A stretch of 64,000 nucleotides of DNA, from positions 744,001 through 808,000 of the forward strand of contig NZ_AP019721.1 of NCBI RefSeq assembly GCF_006742205.1, read 5' to 3'. Position 1 is the stretch's first letter; every line of letters begins with the position of its first letter. Under the pieces are notes generated by a model that saw only the letters and a program-made list of their open reading frames with translations, ran no database searches and was not told the origin of the DNA. Positions 10,006-23,936 of the stretch are shown piece after piece. Source of the DNA: Staphylococcus epidermidis (lineage in GTDB: Bacteria; Bacillota; Bacilli; Staphylococcales; Staphylococcaceae). The translations under genes and the position numbers were made by a program.

Positions 10006-10144
10006 GAGTGGGGGGAAGAAAATCATAACAACAGTAATATAAATTACTAATGGTTGAAATAAAAATTCTCATATATCAAACTTGTTCTAATTTTTATAAT
10101 TATAAAAATTAGACAATAAATCATATACGTATTCTAGCCCACTC
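10006..10144. repeat. Nested inverted repeat between convergent genes
   Basis: GAGTGGG (10006-10012) is complementary to CCCACTC (10138-10144). Between them is a perfect 28-base palindrome at 10086-10113 (TCTAATTTTTATAA and its complement). It may act as a bidirectional terminator for the genes at 8605-9978 and 10157-10471, or be a copy of a staphylococcal intergenic repeat. Confidence 0.4.
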
Positions 10145-10156
10145 CCTTTAGATAAT

Positions 10157-10471
10157 TTATCTTCTGTTCAAAGAAGATAAAACATTTGATTTAACAATTT
10201 CGCTTTTAATGACTGGTGAATCTTCGGATTTTCCAGTATTTTTATGTGCTTGTTTAAATACATCACTATTCACCCAATTTTTAAAATCTTCTTCAGTTTC
10301 CCACCAACTATTTACATACATATCTTCGCTATAATCAACTTTATCAATTTGCCAAACTTCAATACCTTCAAAGCCCTTTAAAGATTCAATAGGTCCTCCT
10401 TTAGTAAAATTAGGCGCCATTTGTTTTGCATATCCTTTTTTTACAGTGATTCTATTTGTAACAACGAACAT
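10157..10471 (-). CDS. IsdG/IsdI-type haem-degrading monooxygenase
   Basis: A 104-residue protein of the antibiotic biosynthesis monooxygenase fold that strongly resembles IsdG and IsdI. Residues N6, W66 and H76 fall at the positions of the IsdI catalytic triad, and the surrounding NWVNSDVFKQAHK segment is typical of the family. Those enzymes open the haem ring and release iron in the cytoplasm, so this one probably does too. The start is the ATG at 10469-10471, with a perfect GGAGGT seven bases upstream on the minus strand; an ORF extension further upstream has no such signal. It is the only gene between two hairpin regions. A weak Fur-like match (12 of 19) at 10502-10520 is all I can see for iron control. 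Confidence 0.85.
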   Translation of the reverse strand: MFVVTNRITVKKGYAKQMAPNFTKGGPIESLKGFEGIEVWQIDKVDYSEDMYVNSWWETEEDFKNWVNSDVFKQAHKNTGKSEDSPVIKSEIVKSNVLSSLNRR

Positions 10472-10550
10472 TCTAATTACCTCCAAGTCTATTTTCTTCA
10501 ATATAATATTTATCATTTAGCTTTGCAATTTTGTAAATATCACATTAAAA

Positions 10551-10585
10551 AACTGTCGACATTGTATTGAATTATGTCGACAGTC
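10551..10585 (-). terminator. Terminator after the SunI-like PH-domain gene
   Basis: A perfect 11-pair stem (ACTGTCGACAT, 10552-10562, with its complement at 10574-10584) and an 11-base loop. On the minus strand it is followed by a T run, so it ends the transcript of the gene at 10624-10884. Confidence 0.8.
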
Positions 10586-10623
10586 TAATTATAAAGTTAT
10601 GTTGAAAAATATAAATCTGTAAT

Positions 10624-10884
10624 TTATTTTGTTAACTCATTATATACTTTTTGATCATTTTGAGTGTAAATAATATATAAGTGTTGATCGGTATCAATTA
10701 ATACGCGATTTGTTTTTCCGAAAGTAGAACCAATACGAGAGATTTCTTTACCATTCTCTTCTGGTACGGCATGAATATCTTGATCTTGAGTAACATTTTT
10801 AATTTCATTATTTGGAATTTTGATATCTGCTACTCTCCATTGAATACGAACTTCATTATCGTTTTTCTTAACTGTCATTGCCAT
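10624..10884 (-). CDS. UPF0457-type small protein with a SunI-like PH fold
   Basis: An 86-residue protein (MAMTVKK...) that I recognise as the conserved staphylococcal UPF0457 family, related to the bacterial PH-like domain of the sublancin immunity protein SunI. It has no signal peptide or clear membrane segment, and its cellular role is unknown. The ATG at 10882-10884 follows AAGGAAG at eight bases; a GTG nine bases further upstream would lie inside that site, so I rejected it. It is monocistronic, with its own terminator downstream. Confidence 0.75.
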   Translation of the reverse strand: MAMTVKKNDNEVRIQWRVADIKIPNNEIKNVTQDQDIHAVPEENGKEISRIGSTFGKTNRVLIDTDQHLYIIYTQNDQKVYNELTK

Positions 10885-11060
10885 TGAAAACACTTCCTTT
10901 AATTAATTTATAAACCTATCATAAATGATTGTGTAATCGTTTTCAAGTATTTATGTGATACTTTTTAAAATTATGTCATACTAATAAAATATAAGTACGA
11001 AAGTATGTTCGCATTATAGGATGAAATATGCTAAAATATTTTTATAAAGGAGAACAAAAC

Positions 11061-11570
11061 ATGACAGGTAAAACACACGCATCATGTGGCTTTTTAGTCG
11101 GTGCAATAACCACACAATATTTTCATACAGATATATTTACTTCTATATCAGTGATTGTACTTTCAGTCATTTCAAGTATATTGCCAGATATATGTCATAC
11201 ACAAAGTAAAATAGGAAGACGATTTAGGCTTACTAGTTTTTTTGTCAGAATTTTATTTGGTCATAGAACATTTACGCATTCACTTTTATTTATTATAGGA
11301 ATTAGTTTTTTACTGTACTTCATACAAACTCCGATGTATTATATGGTTGCAATTGTTATTGGTATGTTTTCGCATGTTATACTTGATATATTAACCCCAA
11401 GAGGTGTTAAACTATTATATCCTTTACCATTTAATATCGTATCACCCATTCATTTTAAAACTGGGGGACTAGTAGATGTATCTCTAGCTACTGCATTAAG
11501 TGTTGGTGCGATATATACTTTATTTCAACCATATTTAAATACTATGATGCACTATTGGTTAATCAAATAA
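11061..11570 (+). CDS. YdjM/DUF457-family membrane-bound metal-dependent hydrolase
   Basis: A 169-residue protein with several hydrophobic segments and the conserved His/Asp pattern of the YdjM family (MTGKTHASCGF at the start, DICHTQSKIGRR, GHRTFTHSLL, SHVILDILTPRG). These residues are thought to bind metal at the membrane face, but the physiological substrate is unknown. I chose the ATG at 11061 because AAAGGAG (11046-11052) lies just upstream and family members begin at this MTGKTH motif. It is followed about 50 bases later by the UDP-sugar pyrophosphorylase homologue in the same direction. Confidence 0.8.
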   Translation: MTGKTHASCGFLVGAITTQYFHTDIFTSISVIVLSVISSILPDICHTQSKIGRRFRLTSFFVRILFGHRTFTHSLLFIIGISFLLYFIQTPMYYMVAIVIGMFSHVILDILTPRGVKLLYPLPFNIVSPIHFKTGGLVDVSLATALSVGAIYTLFQPYLNTMMHYWLIK

Positions 11571-11624
11571 GATTATTATGAGAAAAATAACAATTAAAAT
11601 TACGTATACATAAGGAGCGTTATC

Positions 11625-12812
11625 ATGTTAGACAAAAATCAATTGGAAAAGTATAACCAAGAGCATTTGTATGAATATGAAAAATTAATGAGTAGTAATG
11701 AAAAGAATGCTTTAGATGAAAAAGTAGATCAGTTAAATCTTGCAGAAATTCAAGATTTATATCAAGATTTATATGTTAATAGAAAAACTATTGATGATGT
11801 ATCTTCTGTATCTGAAGTCAAATATGAAGTGAAATCACGACTCAATGAAGAAGAACGACATACATATGAACAAAAAGGTTATGAGGCAATACGAAATGGT
11901 GAATTTGCTGTATTATTGATGGCTGGAGGACAAGGTACGCGTTTAGGATATAAAGGGCCTAAAGGTTCTTTTGAAATAGAGGGTACGAGTTTATTTGAAC
12001 TTCAGGCGCGTCAACTGATTCGTTTAAAAGAAGAAACCGGCCACACAATTAATTGGTATATTATGACAAGTGACATTAATCATAAAGATACAATAGAGTA
12101 TTTTAAACAACATAAATATTTTAACTATGATGCCAATCATATTCATTTCTTTAAGCAAGATAACATTGTTGCTTTAAGTGAAGAAGGAAAGCTTGTTTTA
12201 AATAGAGATGGACATATAATGGAAACACCTAATGGTAATGGGGGTGTATTCAAGTCTCTTAAGAAAGCAGGATACCTTGATAAGATGCAACAAGATCACG
12301 TCAAATATATCTTCTTAAATAACATTGATAATGTCTTAGTTAAAGTTTTAGACCCGTTATTTGCCGGTTTTACAGTGACACAAAGTAAAGACATCACATC
12401 AAAAACAATTCAACCTAAAGATAGTGAAAGTGTAGGTCGGCTTGTAAATGTTGATTGTAAAGACACTGTGTTAGAGTATTCTGAATTAGATACAGACATA
12501 GCAAATCAATTTAACAATGCTAATATAGGTATCCATGCTTTTAAACTAGGTTTCATTACCAGTGCTGTTGATAGAGAATTACCGTATCATTTGGCAATCA
12601 AGCAATTAAAGCAATTAGATGAAAATTTTGGTGTGGTTGAACGTCCTACATTAAAGTTTGAATTATTTTATTTTGATATATTTAGGTACGGTACAAGCTT
12701 TGTAACATTACAAGTTCCAAGAGAAGAAGAATTTTCACCTTTAAAAAATAAAGAAGGTAAGGATAGTGTACATACAGCTACAGAAGATTTAAAACGAATG
12801 GATTTGATTTAA
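11625..12812 (+). CDS. UDPGP-family uridylyltransferase
   Basis: A 395-residue cytoplasmic enzyme of the UDPGP type 1 family, which makes UDP-sugars from UTP and a sugar 1-phosphate. The nucleotide-binding signature [10 protein letters not shown] spans residues 99-108, followed by GPKGSFE and, about 100 residues later, [12 protein letters not shown]. Its relatives are closest to eukaryote-type UDP-N-acetylglucosamine pyrophosphorylases, and staphylococci also have the unrelated GlmU, so the true substrate is open. TAAGGAG precedes the ATG at 11625. A haemolysin III family gene begins 18 bases after the stop, probably in the same transcript. Confidence 0.85.
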   Translation: MLDKNQLEKYNQEHLYEYEKLMSSNEKNALDEKVDQLNLAEIQDLYQDLYVNRKTIDDVSSVSEVKYEVKSRLNEEERHTYEQKGYEAIRNGEFAVLLMAGGQGTRLGYKGPKGSFEIEGTSLFELQARQLIRLKEETGHTINWYIMTSDINHKDTIEYFKQHKYFNYDANHIHFFKQDNIVALSEEGKLVLNRDGHIMETPNGNGGVFKSLKKAGYLDKMQQDHVKYIFLNNIDNVLVKVLDPLFAGFTVTQSKDITSKTIQPKDSESVGRLVNVDCKDTVLEYSELDTDIANQFNNANIGIHAFKLGFITSAVDRELPYHLAIKQLKQLDENFGVVERPTLKFELFYFDIFRYGTSFVTLQVPREEEFSPLKNKEGKDSVHTATEDLKRMDLI

Positions 12813-12830
12813 CTAAAGGTGGTGGAATAG

Positions 12831-13514
12831 ATGTCTCAATCATCTAAGCGAAAAAACGATTCTGTGGTAGAAACTTTTAAGGACATCATTCCTTTAACAT
12901 TTGGAGAAGAGATTGGTAATGCAGCATCACATGGTGCTGCTGCATTACTTACATTATTTATTCTTCCATATGCAGCAGTGCATAGTTTTAACAATGGTGG
13001 CACATTAGAGTCAATTAGTGTGTCAGTTTATGTGATTAGTATTTTTATGATGTTCATATCATCAACCATTTATCATTCAATGCAAAATAATACGTCTCAT
13101 AAATATATATTAAGGATTATTGACCATAGTATGATTTATGTGGCTATTTCAGGAACATACACACCTGTTTTGTTAAGTGTTGTCGGCGGTTGGTTAGGTT
13201 GGCTCGTGACAATATTATTATGGGGAACGACATTATGGGGGATTTTGTATAAATCAATAGCAACTAAAGTCAATCATAGATTAAGTCTCATTGTTTATTT
13301 GGTGATGGGATGGGTAGGTATCATATTTTTACCTATTATTATTATGCGAACATCATGGTGGTTTATTTTCTTTATATTTCTTGGTGGGTTATCTTATACT
13401 ATCGGAGCATGGTTTTATGCCCAAAAAAATAAACCTTATTTTCATATGATTTGGCATATATTTATTGTTCTTGCTTCTTTCTTACATATGATAGGCATTT
13501 TTTATTTTATGTGA
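12831..13514 (+). CDS. Haemolysin III / PAQR family membrane protein
   Basis: A 227-residue protein with seven likely membrane segments, of the haemolysin III (YqfA/PAQR-like) family. Conserved polar residues at the membrane ends are present: the HGAAALL segment near residue 34, SSTIYHS near residue 76, DHSMIYVAISGTYTP near residues 101-115 and HMIWHIF near the C-terminus. PAQR proteins bind metal with such His/Asp residues and some are hydrolases. The haemolytic activity in the name comes from one Bacillus protein and should not be assumed. AAAGGTGGTGG lies upstream of the ATG. Confidence 0.85.
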   Translation: MSQSSKRKNDSVVETFKDIIPLTFGEEIGNAASHGAAALLTLFILPYAAVHSFNNGGTLESISVSVYVISIFMMFISSTIYHSMQNNTSHKYILRIIDHSMIYVAISGTYTPVLLSVVGGWLGWLVTILLWGTTLWGILYKSIATKVNHRLSLIVYLVMGWVGIIFLPIIIMRTSWWFIFFIFLGGLSYTIGAWFYAQKNKPYFHMIWHIFIVLASFLHMIGIFYFM

Positions 13515-13633
13515 TTGCAACATTCTGTCATTATAAGTTAGAGAGAAAAATAAGTATTATTTTTAGAAATATCATTATACTTCAAATAAACACATGATTG
13601 CGTTGAAATTTTAACTTTATAGACTTTATAAAG

Positions 13634-13664
13634 GGGTGAGATGTACTGATCTCACTCTTTTTTA
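13634..13664 (+). terminator. Terminator after the haemolysin III family gene
   Basis: GGGTGAGAT (13634-13642) pairs with ATCTCACTC (13649-13657), with one G-T pair and a 6-base loop, followed by seven Ts. Confidence 0.85.
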
Positions 13665-13752
13665 TTGAAAACAAAAGGTGTATGAGTATCATCATATTAA
13701 AAAGTCAATTTTACGTTTCAATAGCTAAATCCAATAAAAAGGGAGTTTTTTT

Positions 13753-15090
13753 ATGAATCTTAAGTCTATCATTACTGTAATGGCACTCATACTAATAATG
13801 TTTATGGCAGCTATAGAAACATCTATTATTTCATTAGCATTACCAACAATAAAAAATAGTTTGAATGCCGGTAATCTAGTTTCATTAGTATTTACCGTAT
13901 ATTTTATTGCTTTAGTCATAGCTAACCCTATCGTTGGTGAACTTATGTCTAGATTTAAAATTATTTACATTGCTGTTGTAGGGGTATTATTGTTTGCCTT
14001 AGGTAGTTTAATGTCGGGATTAAGTCAGACGTTTACTTTTTTAATTATCTCTCGAACAGTACAAGGTTTTGGAGCAGGAGTTATGATGTCACTCTCACAA
14101 ATAGTTCCTAAGTTGGCTTTTGAAATTCCTTTGAGATATAAAATTATGGGTATAGTTGGAAGTGTTTGGGGAATTTCGAGTATTATTGGCCCATTATTAG
14201 GTGGTGCGATTTTAGAGTTTGCTTCATGGCATTGGCTATTCTATATCAATATTCCTATTGCTATAGTGGCAATAATACTTGTACTTATGACTTTTCATTT
14301 TCCTGATGAGACACAAGTACAACAGAGTCGTTTTGATATAAAAGGATTGATTATCTTTTATATCTTTATAGCTTTATTAATGTTTGGTTTACTCAACCAA
14401 CATCATATTATTTTTAACATATTCTCAATTATTTTAGCTTTAGCTGTTTTATGGCTACTATTTAAAATAGAAAATAGTATCGAACAACCATTTCTTCCAA
14501 CAAAAGAATTTAACATATCAATAGTTCTAGTTTTTATAACGGATTTACTTATTGCGATAACACTGATGGGATATAATTTATATATACCAGTATATTTACA
14601 AGAAAAACTTAGTTTATCACCTTTACAAAGTGGATTTGTAATATTCCCGTTGTCTGTTGCTTGGATTACGCTTAATTTCAATTTAGCTAAAATAGAAGCG
14701 CATTTTACTAGAAAAACATTATATATTTGCTCATTTTTTGTTTTATTAGTTAGTAGTCTGATGATAATGTTTGGCTTAAAACTCCCATTGCTTATTGCTT
14801 TTGCGGTTGTTTTTGCAGGTTTAAGTTTTGGTTATATTTATACAAAAGATAGTGTTATTGTCCAAGAGGAAACTTCTCCAAAAAATATGAAAAAGATGAT
14901 GTCATTTTATGCATTGACAAAAAATTTAGGTTCGTCAGTCGGATCTACGATTATGGGCTATATGTATGCACTAAATGTTGGTTTATTTGGTTCTAATTTA
15001 CACAATGTATTAGGATTAGTCTTAATAATTGCAGTATGTTTAATTGTAATGTGGATGACATTATATAAAAGCAATACTATTCAATCTTAG
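13753..15090 (+). CDS. sdrM: Multidrug efflux MFS transporter, SdrM-like
   Basis: A 445-residue major facilitator of the DHA2 drug:H+ antiporter family, with 12-14 hydrophobic segments. It begins with a first helix carrying the ETSIISLALPTI motif and has an ARTVQGFGAGVM-like segment (SRTVQGFGAGVM) typical of this family. Position next to sepA and an lmrS-like gene matches S. aureus, where SdrM exports norfloxacin, acriflavine and ethidium. Those substrates are not shown by the sequence here. GGGAG (13741-13745) precedes the ATG. A hairpin with a T run separates it from sepA, so it is probably its own transcript. Confidence 0.8.
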   Translation: MNLKSIITVMALILIMFMAAIETSIISLALPTIKNSLNAGNLVSLVFTVYFIALVIANPIVGELMSRFKIIYIAVVGVLLFALGSLMSGLSQTFTFLIISRTVQGFGAGVMMSLSQIVPKLAFEIPLRYKIMGIVGSVWGISSIIGPLLGGAILEFASWHWLFYINIPIAIVAIILVLMTFHFPDETQVQQSRFDIKGLIIFYIFIALLMFGLLNQHHIIFNIFSIILALAVLWLLFKIENSIEQPFLPTKEFNISIVLVFITDLLIAITLMGYNLYIPVYLQEKLSLSPLQSGFVIFPLSVAWITLNFNLAKIEAHFTRKTLYICSFFVLLVSSLMIMFGLKLPLLIAFAVVFAGLSFGYIYTKDSVIVQEETSPKNMKKMMSFYALTKNLGSSVGSTIMGYMYALNVGLFGSNLHNVLGLVLIIAVCLIVMWMTLYKSNTIQS

Positions 15091-15120
15091 AAAAAATGCA
15101 GAATGATTTTTTAATTATGA

Positions 15121-15159
15121 GCAAGTAGAAATGCATATACCATATCTACTTGCTTTTTT
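15121..15159 (+). terminator. Terminator of sdrM
   Basis: GCAAGTAGA (15121-15129) pairs perfectly with TCTACTTGC (15145-15153), followed by six Ts. Confidence 0.85.
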
Positions 15160-15280
15160 GTGAAAATAAAATGAAATAAGTTGAGATGAGAAGCAGAAAT
15201 GTTGTATAACTTAAAATTTTATATGCTCTTATTTACATGATAATATATATGTATACGAAGTGTAGGGGAGGACAAAAGTG

Positions 15281-15748
15281 ATGAAATTTTTAAAAAATAA
15301 ATCATATCATTTATTAGTAACACTTATTGTTCTCACTATATTTGTTATTTCCGGAGCAATTTTTTTAACATTTTTAGGCTTTGGTTTGTACGGTTTGAGT
15401 CGCATCCTTATTTATTTACACTTAGGCGATTTTAGTTACAATAAAGGCTTTTATGATAATTTAATATACTACGGTAGTTATATCGTTTTAGGCTATTTTA
15501 CTTTATTTTCAATTGAGCATTTAATGGATTATTTTAAAAAGAATCTTCCAAAAAATCCATACTTTCAAGGTATTAACTTTCATCTCATCTCCTATATTGT
15601 TACTACAATTATGTTTTATTTTATAGTTCACATACACTATGTACATGTTAATATACATTTTTGGGTAATTATGATTATTATAGGATTTTTATTTGTATGT
15701 AAAGAAGTTTTTTATCCTGAAAGTAAAAATTTGAATAATAAAAAGTAA
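15281..15748 (+). CDS. sepA: Small multidrug efflux protein SepA
   Basis: A 155-residue protein with four hydrophobic segments, which I recognise as SepA, a staphylococcal protein reported in S. aureus to give low-level resistance to antiseptic dyes. It is not an SMR-family protein: it is longer and lacks the SMR glutamate in the first helix. The conserved stretches [20 protein letters not shown] and YPESKNLNN are present. Start choice is between GTG 15278 and ATG 15281; GGGGAGG (15265-15271) gives better spacing to the ATG. It sits between the two larger efflux genes in the same direction. Confidence 0.85.
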   Translation: MKFLKNKSYHLLVTLIVLTIFVISGAIFLTFLGFGLYGLSRILIYLHLGDFSYNKGFYDNLIYYGSYIVLGYFTLFSIEHLMDYFKKNLPKNPYFQGINFHLISYIVTTIMFYFIVHIHYVHVNIHFWVIMIIIGFLFVCKEVFYPESKNLNNKK

Positions 15749-16017
15749 GGCTTCTGTAAAAAAGAGAATTTAATATGGAATAATTGAACTTAACGATAGA
15801 AAATAATTTAATTATTTAATGGTAATGATTGATAATGCTAATAAAAATTGCAGTTGTGTCATGCTTTACCAAGCAGTTCAAAGTTTAAATAATTACACTA
15901 TAATGGCATCCAAAATAATAAGAAATCTCTATATTATTCTGAGCATTAAGTTTGTATCTGTAATTAAAATTTGGTTGAATATGGAATTATCATTTGAATA
16001 AAAAGGAGTATATGTTT

Positions 16018-17457
16018 ATGGCCAGTTATGAATTGTCTAAGACTAAGCGAAATTTAATTGTATCTGTAATGTTAATTAGCGCTTTCGTGGCCATTTTAAA
16101 TCAAACATTACTTAATACAGCCTTGCCACACATTATGCGTGAGTTAAATATTAATGAGAATACATCGCAGTGGCTGATTACAGGTTTCATGTTAGTGAAT
16201 GGTGTCATGATTCCACTCACCGCTTATTTAATGGATAAAGTAAAAACAAGACCGCTATATTTAGGTGCAATGGGATCATTTCTGATAGGGTCTATCGTTG
16301 CTGCTATTGCACCTAATTTTGGCGTGCTCATGATTGCACGGGTAATTCAAGCTGTCGGTGCAGGTATACTCATGCCATTAATGCAATTTACATTGTTTAC
16401 ATTGTTCTCCAAAGAACACCGTGGATTTGCAATGGGACTTGCAGGATTAGTTATACAATTTGCACCTGCAATTGGACCTACATTTACTGGTTTAATCATT
16501 GACAATGCAAGTTGGAGAGTGCCATTTATTGTTATTGTCGGTATAGCATTAGTTACATTTATATTTGGTTTTGTATCGATTTCAAGTTATAACACGACGA
16601 AAGAAACAAAACTGGATAAAAGATCCGTTATATACTCTACATTAGGTTTTGGCTTAATGCTTTATGCTTTCAGTAGTGCTGGTAACCTAGGTTTTTCTAA
16701 CCCAATTGTTCTTTGTTCAGTTTTAATAAGTTTAATCATCATTGGCATTTTTGTTAAACGACAAATTACAATTTCTAATCCATTATTAAATTTGAAAATA
16801 TTTAATAACAAAATATTTTGTTTTTCTACAATTACTTCTATGATCATTATGTTATCTATGGTAGGACCTGCTTTACTTATTCCATTGTATGTTCAAAATG
16901 CTTTAGGATTATCTGCGTTGCTATCAGGATTAGTAATTATGCCTGGCGCGATTATCAATGGTATTATGTCTGTGTTTACAGGAAAGTTTTACGATAAATA
17001 TGGGCCTAGACCGTTAATATTTACTGGGTTTATCTTATTGATTTCTTGTACATTTCTATTATGCTTTCTTAAAGTAGATACATCCTATACGTATTTGATA
17101 GTAATCTATGCGATTCGTATGTTTGCAGTGTCTTTACTAATGATGCCTATCAATACGACCGGGATAAATGCATTGAAAACTGAAGACATTTCCCACGGAA
17201 CGGCAATTATGAACTTTGGTCGTGTTATGGCGGGATCTCTAGGAACTGCTCTAATGGTCACTTTTATGAGTATAGGTGCTCAATGGGTTGTATCATCAAG
17301 TGAACACGCTAGTAAAGAAATGATCCAGCGACAAAGTGTTGCTGTGGGAGTTGATGTATCGTTCGCCTTAGTCACTGTTTTTGTGATTATTGCTTTTGTT
17401 CTAGCGTTATTTATAAAGGAGCCTAATCATTTAACTCACAATAGTAGGAAAGTATAA
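16018..17457 (+). CDS. lmrS: DHA2-family multidrug efflux transporter, LmrS/LmrB-like
   Basis: A 479-residue major facilitator with 14 likely membrane helices, of the DHA2 group that includes LmrB and QacA. The first helix has NQTLLNTALPHIM, and ARVIQAVGAGILMPL is the family motif C-like segment. In S. aureus the gene at this position is LmrS, which exports linezolid, chloramphenicol and other drugs; this specificity is inferred only from position and length. I chose the ATG at 16018, nine bases after AAAAGGAG (16001-16008). Upstream TTG 15994 and ATG 16012 are too close to or within that site. A hairpin with a T run follows the stop. Confidence 0.78.
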   Translation: MASYELSKTKRNLIVSVMLISAFVAILNQTLLNTALPHIMRELNINENTSQWLITGFMLVNGVMIPLTAYLMDKVKTRPLYLGAMGSFLIGSIVAAIAPNFGVLMIARVIQAVGAGILMPLMQFTLFTLFSKEHRGFAMGLAGLVIQFAPAIGPTFTGLIIDNASWRVPFIVIVGIALVTFIFGFVSISSYNTTKETKLDKRSVIYSTLGFGLMLYAFSSAGNLGFSNPIVLCSVLISLIIIGIFVKRQITISNPLLNLKIFNNKIFCFSTITSMIIMLSMVGPALLIPLYVQNALGLSALLSGLVIMPGAIINGIMSVFTGKFYDKYGPRPLIFTGFILLISCTFLLCFLKVDTSYTYLIVIYAIRMFAVSLLMMPINTTGINALKTEDISHGTAIMNFGRVMAGSLGTALMVTFMSIGAQWVVSSSEHASKEMIQRQSVAVGVDVSFALVTVFVIIAFVLALFIKEPNHLTHNSRKV

Positions 17458-17462
17458 TAATT

Positions 17463-17503
17463 AGAGGTTAGTCTATTTTAAAAATGGGCTAACTTCTTTT
17501 TTT
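17463..17503 (+). terminator. Terminator of the lmrS-like gene
   Basis: GAGGTTAG (17464-17471) pairs with CTAACTTC (17489-17496), with one G-T pair, followed by a run of seven Ts. Confidence 0.8.
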
Positions 17504-17607
17504 ATATTAGGAAAAGTCTTATACTAAAAAATATAAATGATATATATATAAACAGGCAACTATAGTTGCTATGTAGATAAATTAAAAATCAATAAGGGGG
17601 ATTTACT

Positions 17608-18675
17608 TTGTTAACGGTAAATCAAGTTAAAGAAATTGTAGGGGCATTAAAGGATCCGATTATTGATGTGCCATTGAGAGAATCTGAAGGTATTGTTGAT
17701 GTCTCTATTAAGGATAATATTAACCATGTGAGTGTTAAAGTGGCAATGGCGCAATTAGGGGGACAGCCACAATTAGATCTTCAAATGGCTATAGTCAAAG
17801 CCTTAAAAGAAAATGGTGCAAATACTGTGGGAATTCGTTTTGAAGAACTTCCTAGCGAAGTAGTCGAAAGATATATAGGAAAAGGTAGTGAAAAGCCCAA
17901 AACCATTGAAGAACTATTATCACAAAATAATCCAGTTGAATTCATTTCTATAGCTTCAGGTAAAGGTGGGGTTGGTAAATCGACAGTTGCTGTCAATCTA
18001 GCCGTAGCATTAGCAAGAGAAGGTAAGAAAGTAGGATTAGTAGACGCTGATATATACGGTTTTAGTGTGCCTGATATGATGGGAATAGATGAAAGACCAG
18101 GTATAGATGGTAAGGAGATTATACCTGTAGAGAGACATGGAGTAAAAGTTATTTCAATGGCATTTTTTGTTGAAGAAAATGCACCGGTTATTTGGAGAGG
18201 TCCAATGCTTGGTAAGATGCTTACGAATTTCTTTACAGAAGTACAGTGGGGAGAACTTGATTACTTACTTCTTGATTTACCACCTGGCACAGGAGATGTA
18301 GCTTTAGATGTACATTCAATGTTACCATCAAGTAAGGAAATTATAGTAACTACACCGCATCCAACCGCGGCGTTTGTAGCGGCACGAGCAGGTGCAATGG
18401 CTAAACATACAGAACATACAATTCTTGGTGTTATAGAAAATATGAGCTATTTTGAAAGTAAAGAAACAGGTAAAAAAGAGTATGTTTTCGGAAAAGGAGG
18501 AGGCAAAAAGCTTTCTGATGAACTTGAGACGCAATTATTTGCTGAACTTCCTTTAGAACAACCTACATGGAATCCCAATGACTTTTCGCCTTCGATATAT
18601 CAATCGGATGATCGTCTAGGAGAATTGTATACTTTAATCGCAAGAAAAGTTATAGCAAGCACCCAAAAACAATAA
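17608..18675 (+). CDS. apbC: Mrp/ApbC (SalA-like) P-loop ATPase without cysteine
   Basis: A 355-residue protein of the Mrp/NBP35 family. Residues 1-90 form a MIP18/DUF59-like domain; GKGGVGKS at residues 118-125 is the deviant Walker A motif, followed by VDADIYGFSVPDMMG and LDLPPGTGD. Mrp proteins carry Fe-S clusters, while the very similar B. subtilis SalA acts as a regulator. The translated sequence has no cysteine at all, so the usual C-terminal CxxC cluster site is absent. The start is TTG 17608, placed eight bases after AAGGGGG. It is followed by its own terminator and then the rRNA promoter region. Confidence 0.85.
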   Translation: MLTVNQVKEIVGALKDPIIDVPLRESEGIVDVSIKDNINHVSVKVAMAQLGGQPQLDLQMAIVKALKENGANTVGIRFEELPSEVVERYIGKGSEKPKTIEELLSQNNPVEFISIASGKGGVGKSTVAVNLAVALAREGKKVGLVDADIYGFSVPDMMGIDERPGIDGKEIIPVERHGVKVISMAFFVEENAPVIWRGPMLGKMLTNFFTEVQWGELDYLLLDLPPGTGDVALDVHSMLPSSKEIIVTTPHPTAAFVAARAGAMAKHTEHTILGVIENMSYFESKETGKKEYVFGKGGGKKLSDELETQLFAELPLEQPTWNPNDFSPSIYQSDDRLGELYTLIARKVIASTQKQ

Positions 18676-18701
18676 AATCGAGAATATCTAAATTGGCGTT
18701 T

Positions 18702-18737
18702 AAATCGTGTGAAAAATATTTTCATACGATTTTTCTA
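18702..18737 (+). terminator. Terminator of the Mrp/ApbC gene
   Basis: AAATCGTGTGAA (18702-18713) pairs with TTCATACGATTT (18721-18732) with one G-T pair; T-rich sequence follows. Confidence 0.8.
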
Positions 18738-18823
18738 TTGCAAATTTTAAGAAATGTGTTAGAATGTTTTCTTGTGAGTGAATAAAAGAACTCATACGAA
18801 TAAAAAATAATTCAATTTAATTG

Positions 18824-18852
18824 TTGACTTCAAAACATAAAATTGATATTAT
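18824..18852 (+). promoter_or_regulatory. rRNA operon promoter P1
   Basis: TTGACT (18824-18829), a 17-base spacer and TATTAT (18847-18852), about 280 bases upstream of the 16S gene. The stretch from 18738 to 19129 holds no gene; it carries this promoter, a second one and leader sequence. Confidence 0.7.
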
Positions 18853-18972
18853 ATAAAAGTCGCTGAAAAGCGGATGTAAAGCGATTGATAATTTTGTTGA
18901 GTTGGTGTAAAAATAACCCTTGCAAAGTTAACGAAAAGCTTTTAAAATTAATTAAGTAATATCAATTAGTTA

Positions 18973-19002
18973 TTGACTTTTCTTAAAACAATATAGTACA
19001 AT
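18973..19002 (+). promoter_or_regulatory. rRNA operon promoter P2
   Basis: TTGACT (18973-18978), an 18-base spacer and TACAAT (18997-19002), about 130 bases before the 16S gene. Tandem promoters are usual for rRNA operons. Confidence 0.7.
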
Positions 19003-19129
19003 AAAAAAGATTGATTTTACTAAATGAACATTGAAAACTGAATGACAATATGTCAACGTTAATTCCAATAAACAGTAACGAAACGTTACAAACTATTTAG
19101 TATTTATGAGCTAATCAAACATCATAATT

Positions 19130-20691
<1,562 letters not shown>

Positions 20692-20944
20692 ATTCGGAAC
20701 ATCTTCTACGAAGATGAGGGATAACGTGACATATTGTATTCAGTTTTGAATGTTTATTAACATTCTTTGTACATTGAAAACTAGATAAGTAAGTAAGATT
20801 TTACCAAGCAAAACCGAGTGAATAGAGTTTTAAATAAGCTTGAATTCATAAATAATCGCTAGTGTTCGAAAGAACACTCACAAGATTAATAACTAGTTTT
20901 AGCTATTTATTTTGAATAACAATTCAAAATATGGTGGAAACATA

Positions 20945-23866
<2,922 letters not shown>

Positions 23867-23936
23867 TTTTTAAAAAACGTTTTGCGACGCAAAATCTTAC
23901 TTACTATCTAGTTTTGAATGTATAATCATTCATTTG

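Noticed and set aside
15829..15840. GATTGATAATGC upstream of the lmrS-like gene as a Fur box
   Set aside because: It is not an inverted repeat of the Fur type and matches the consensus poorly.
15819..16001. A 60-codon frame upstream of the lmrS-like gene
   Set aside because: No ribosome site, no recognised domain, and it overlaps the leader and the start region of the next gene.
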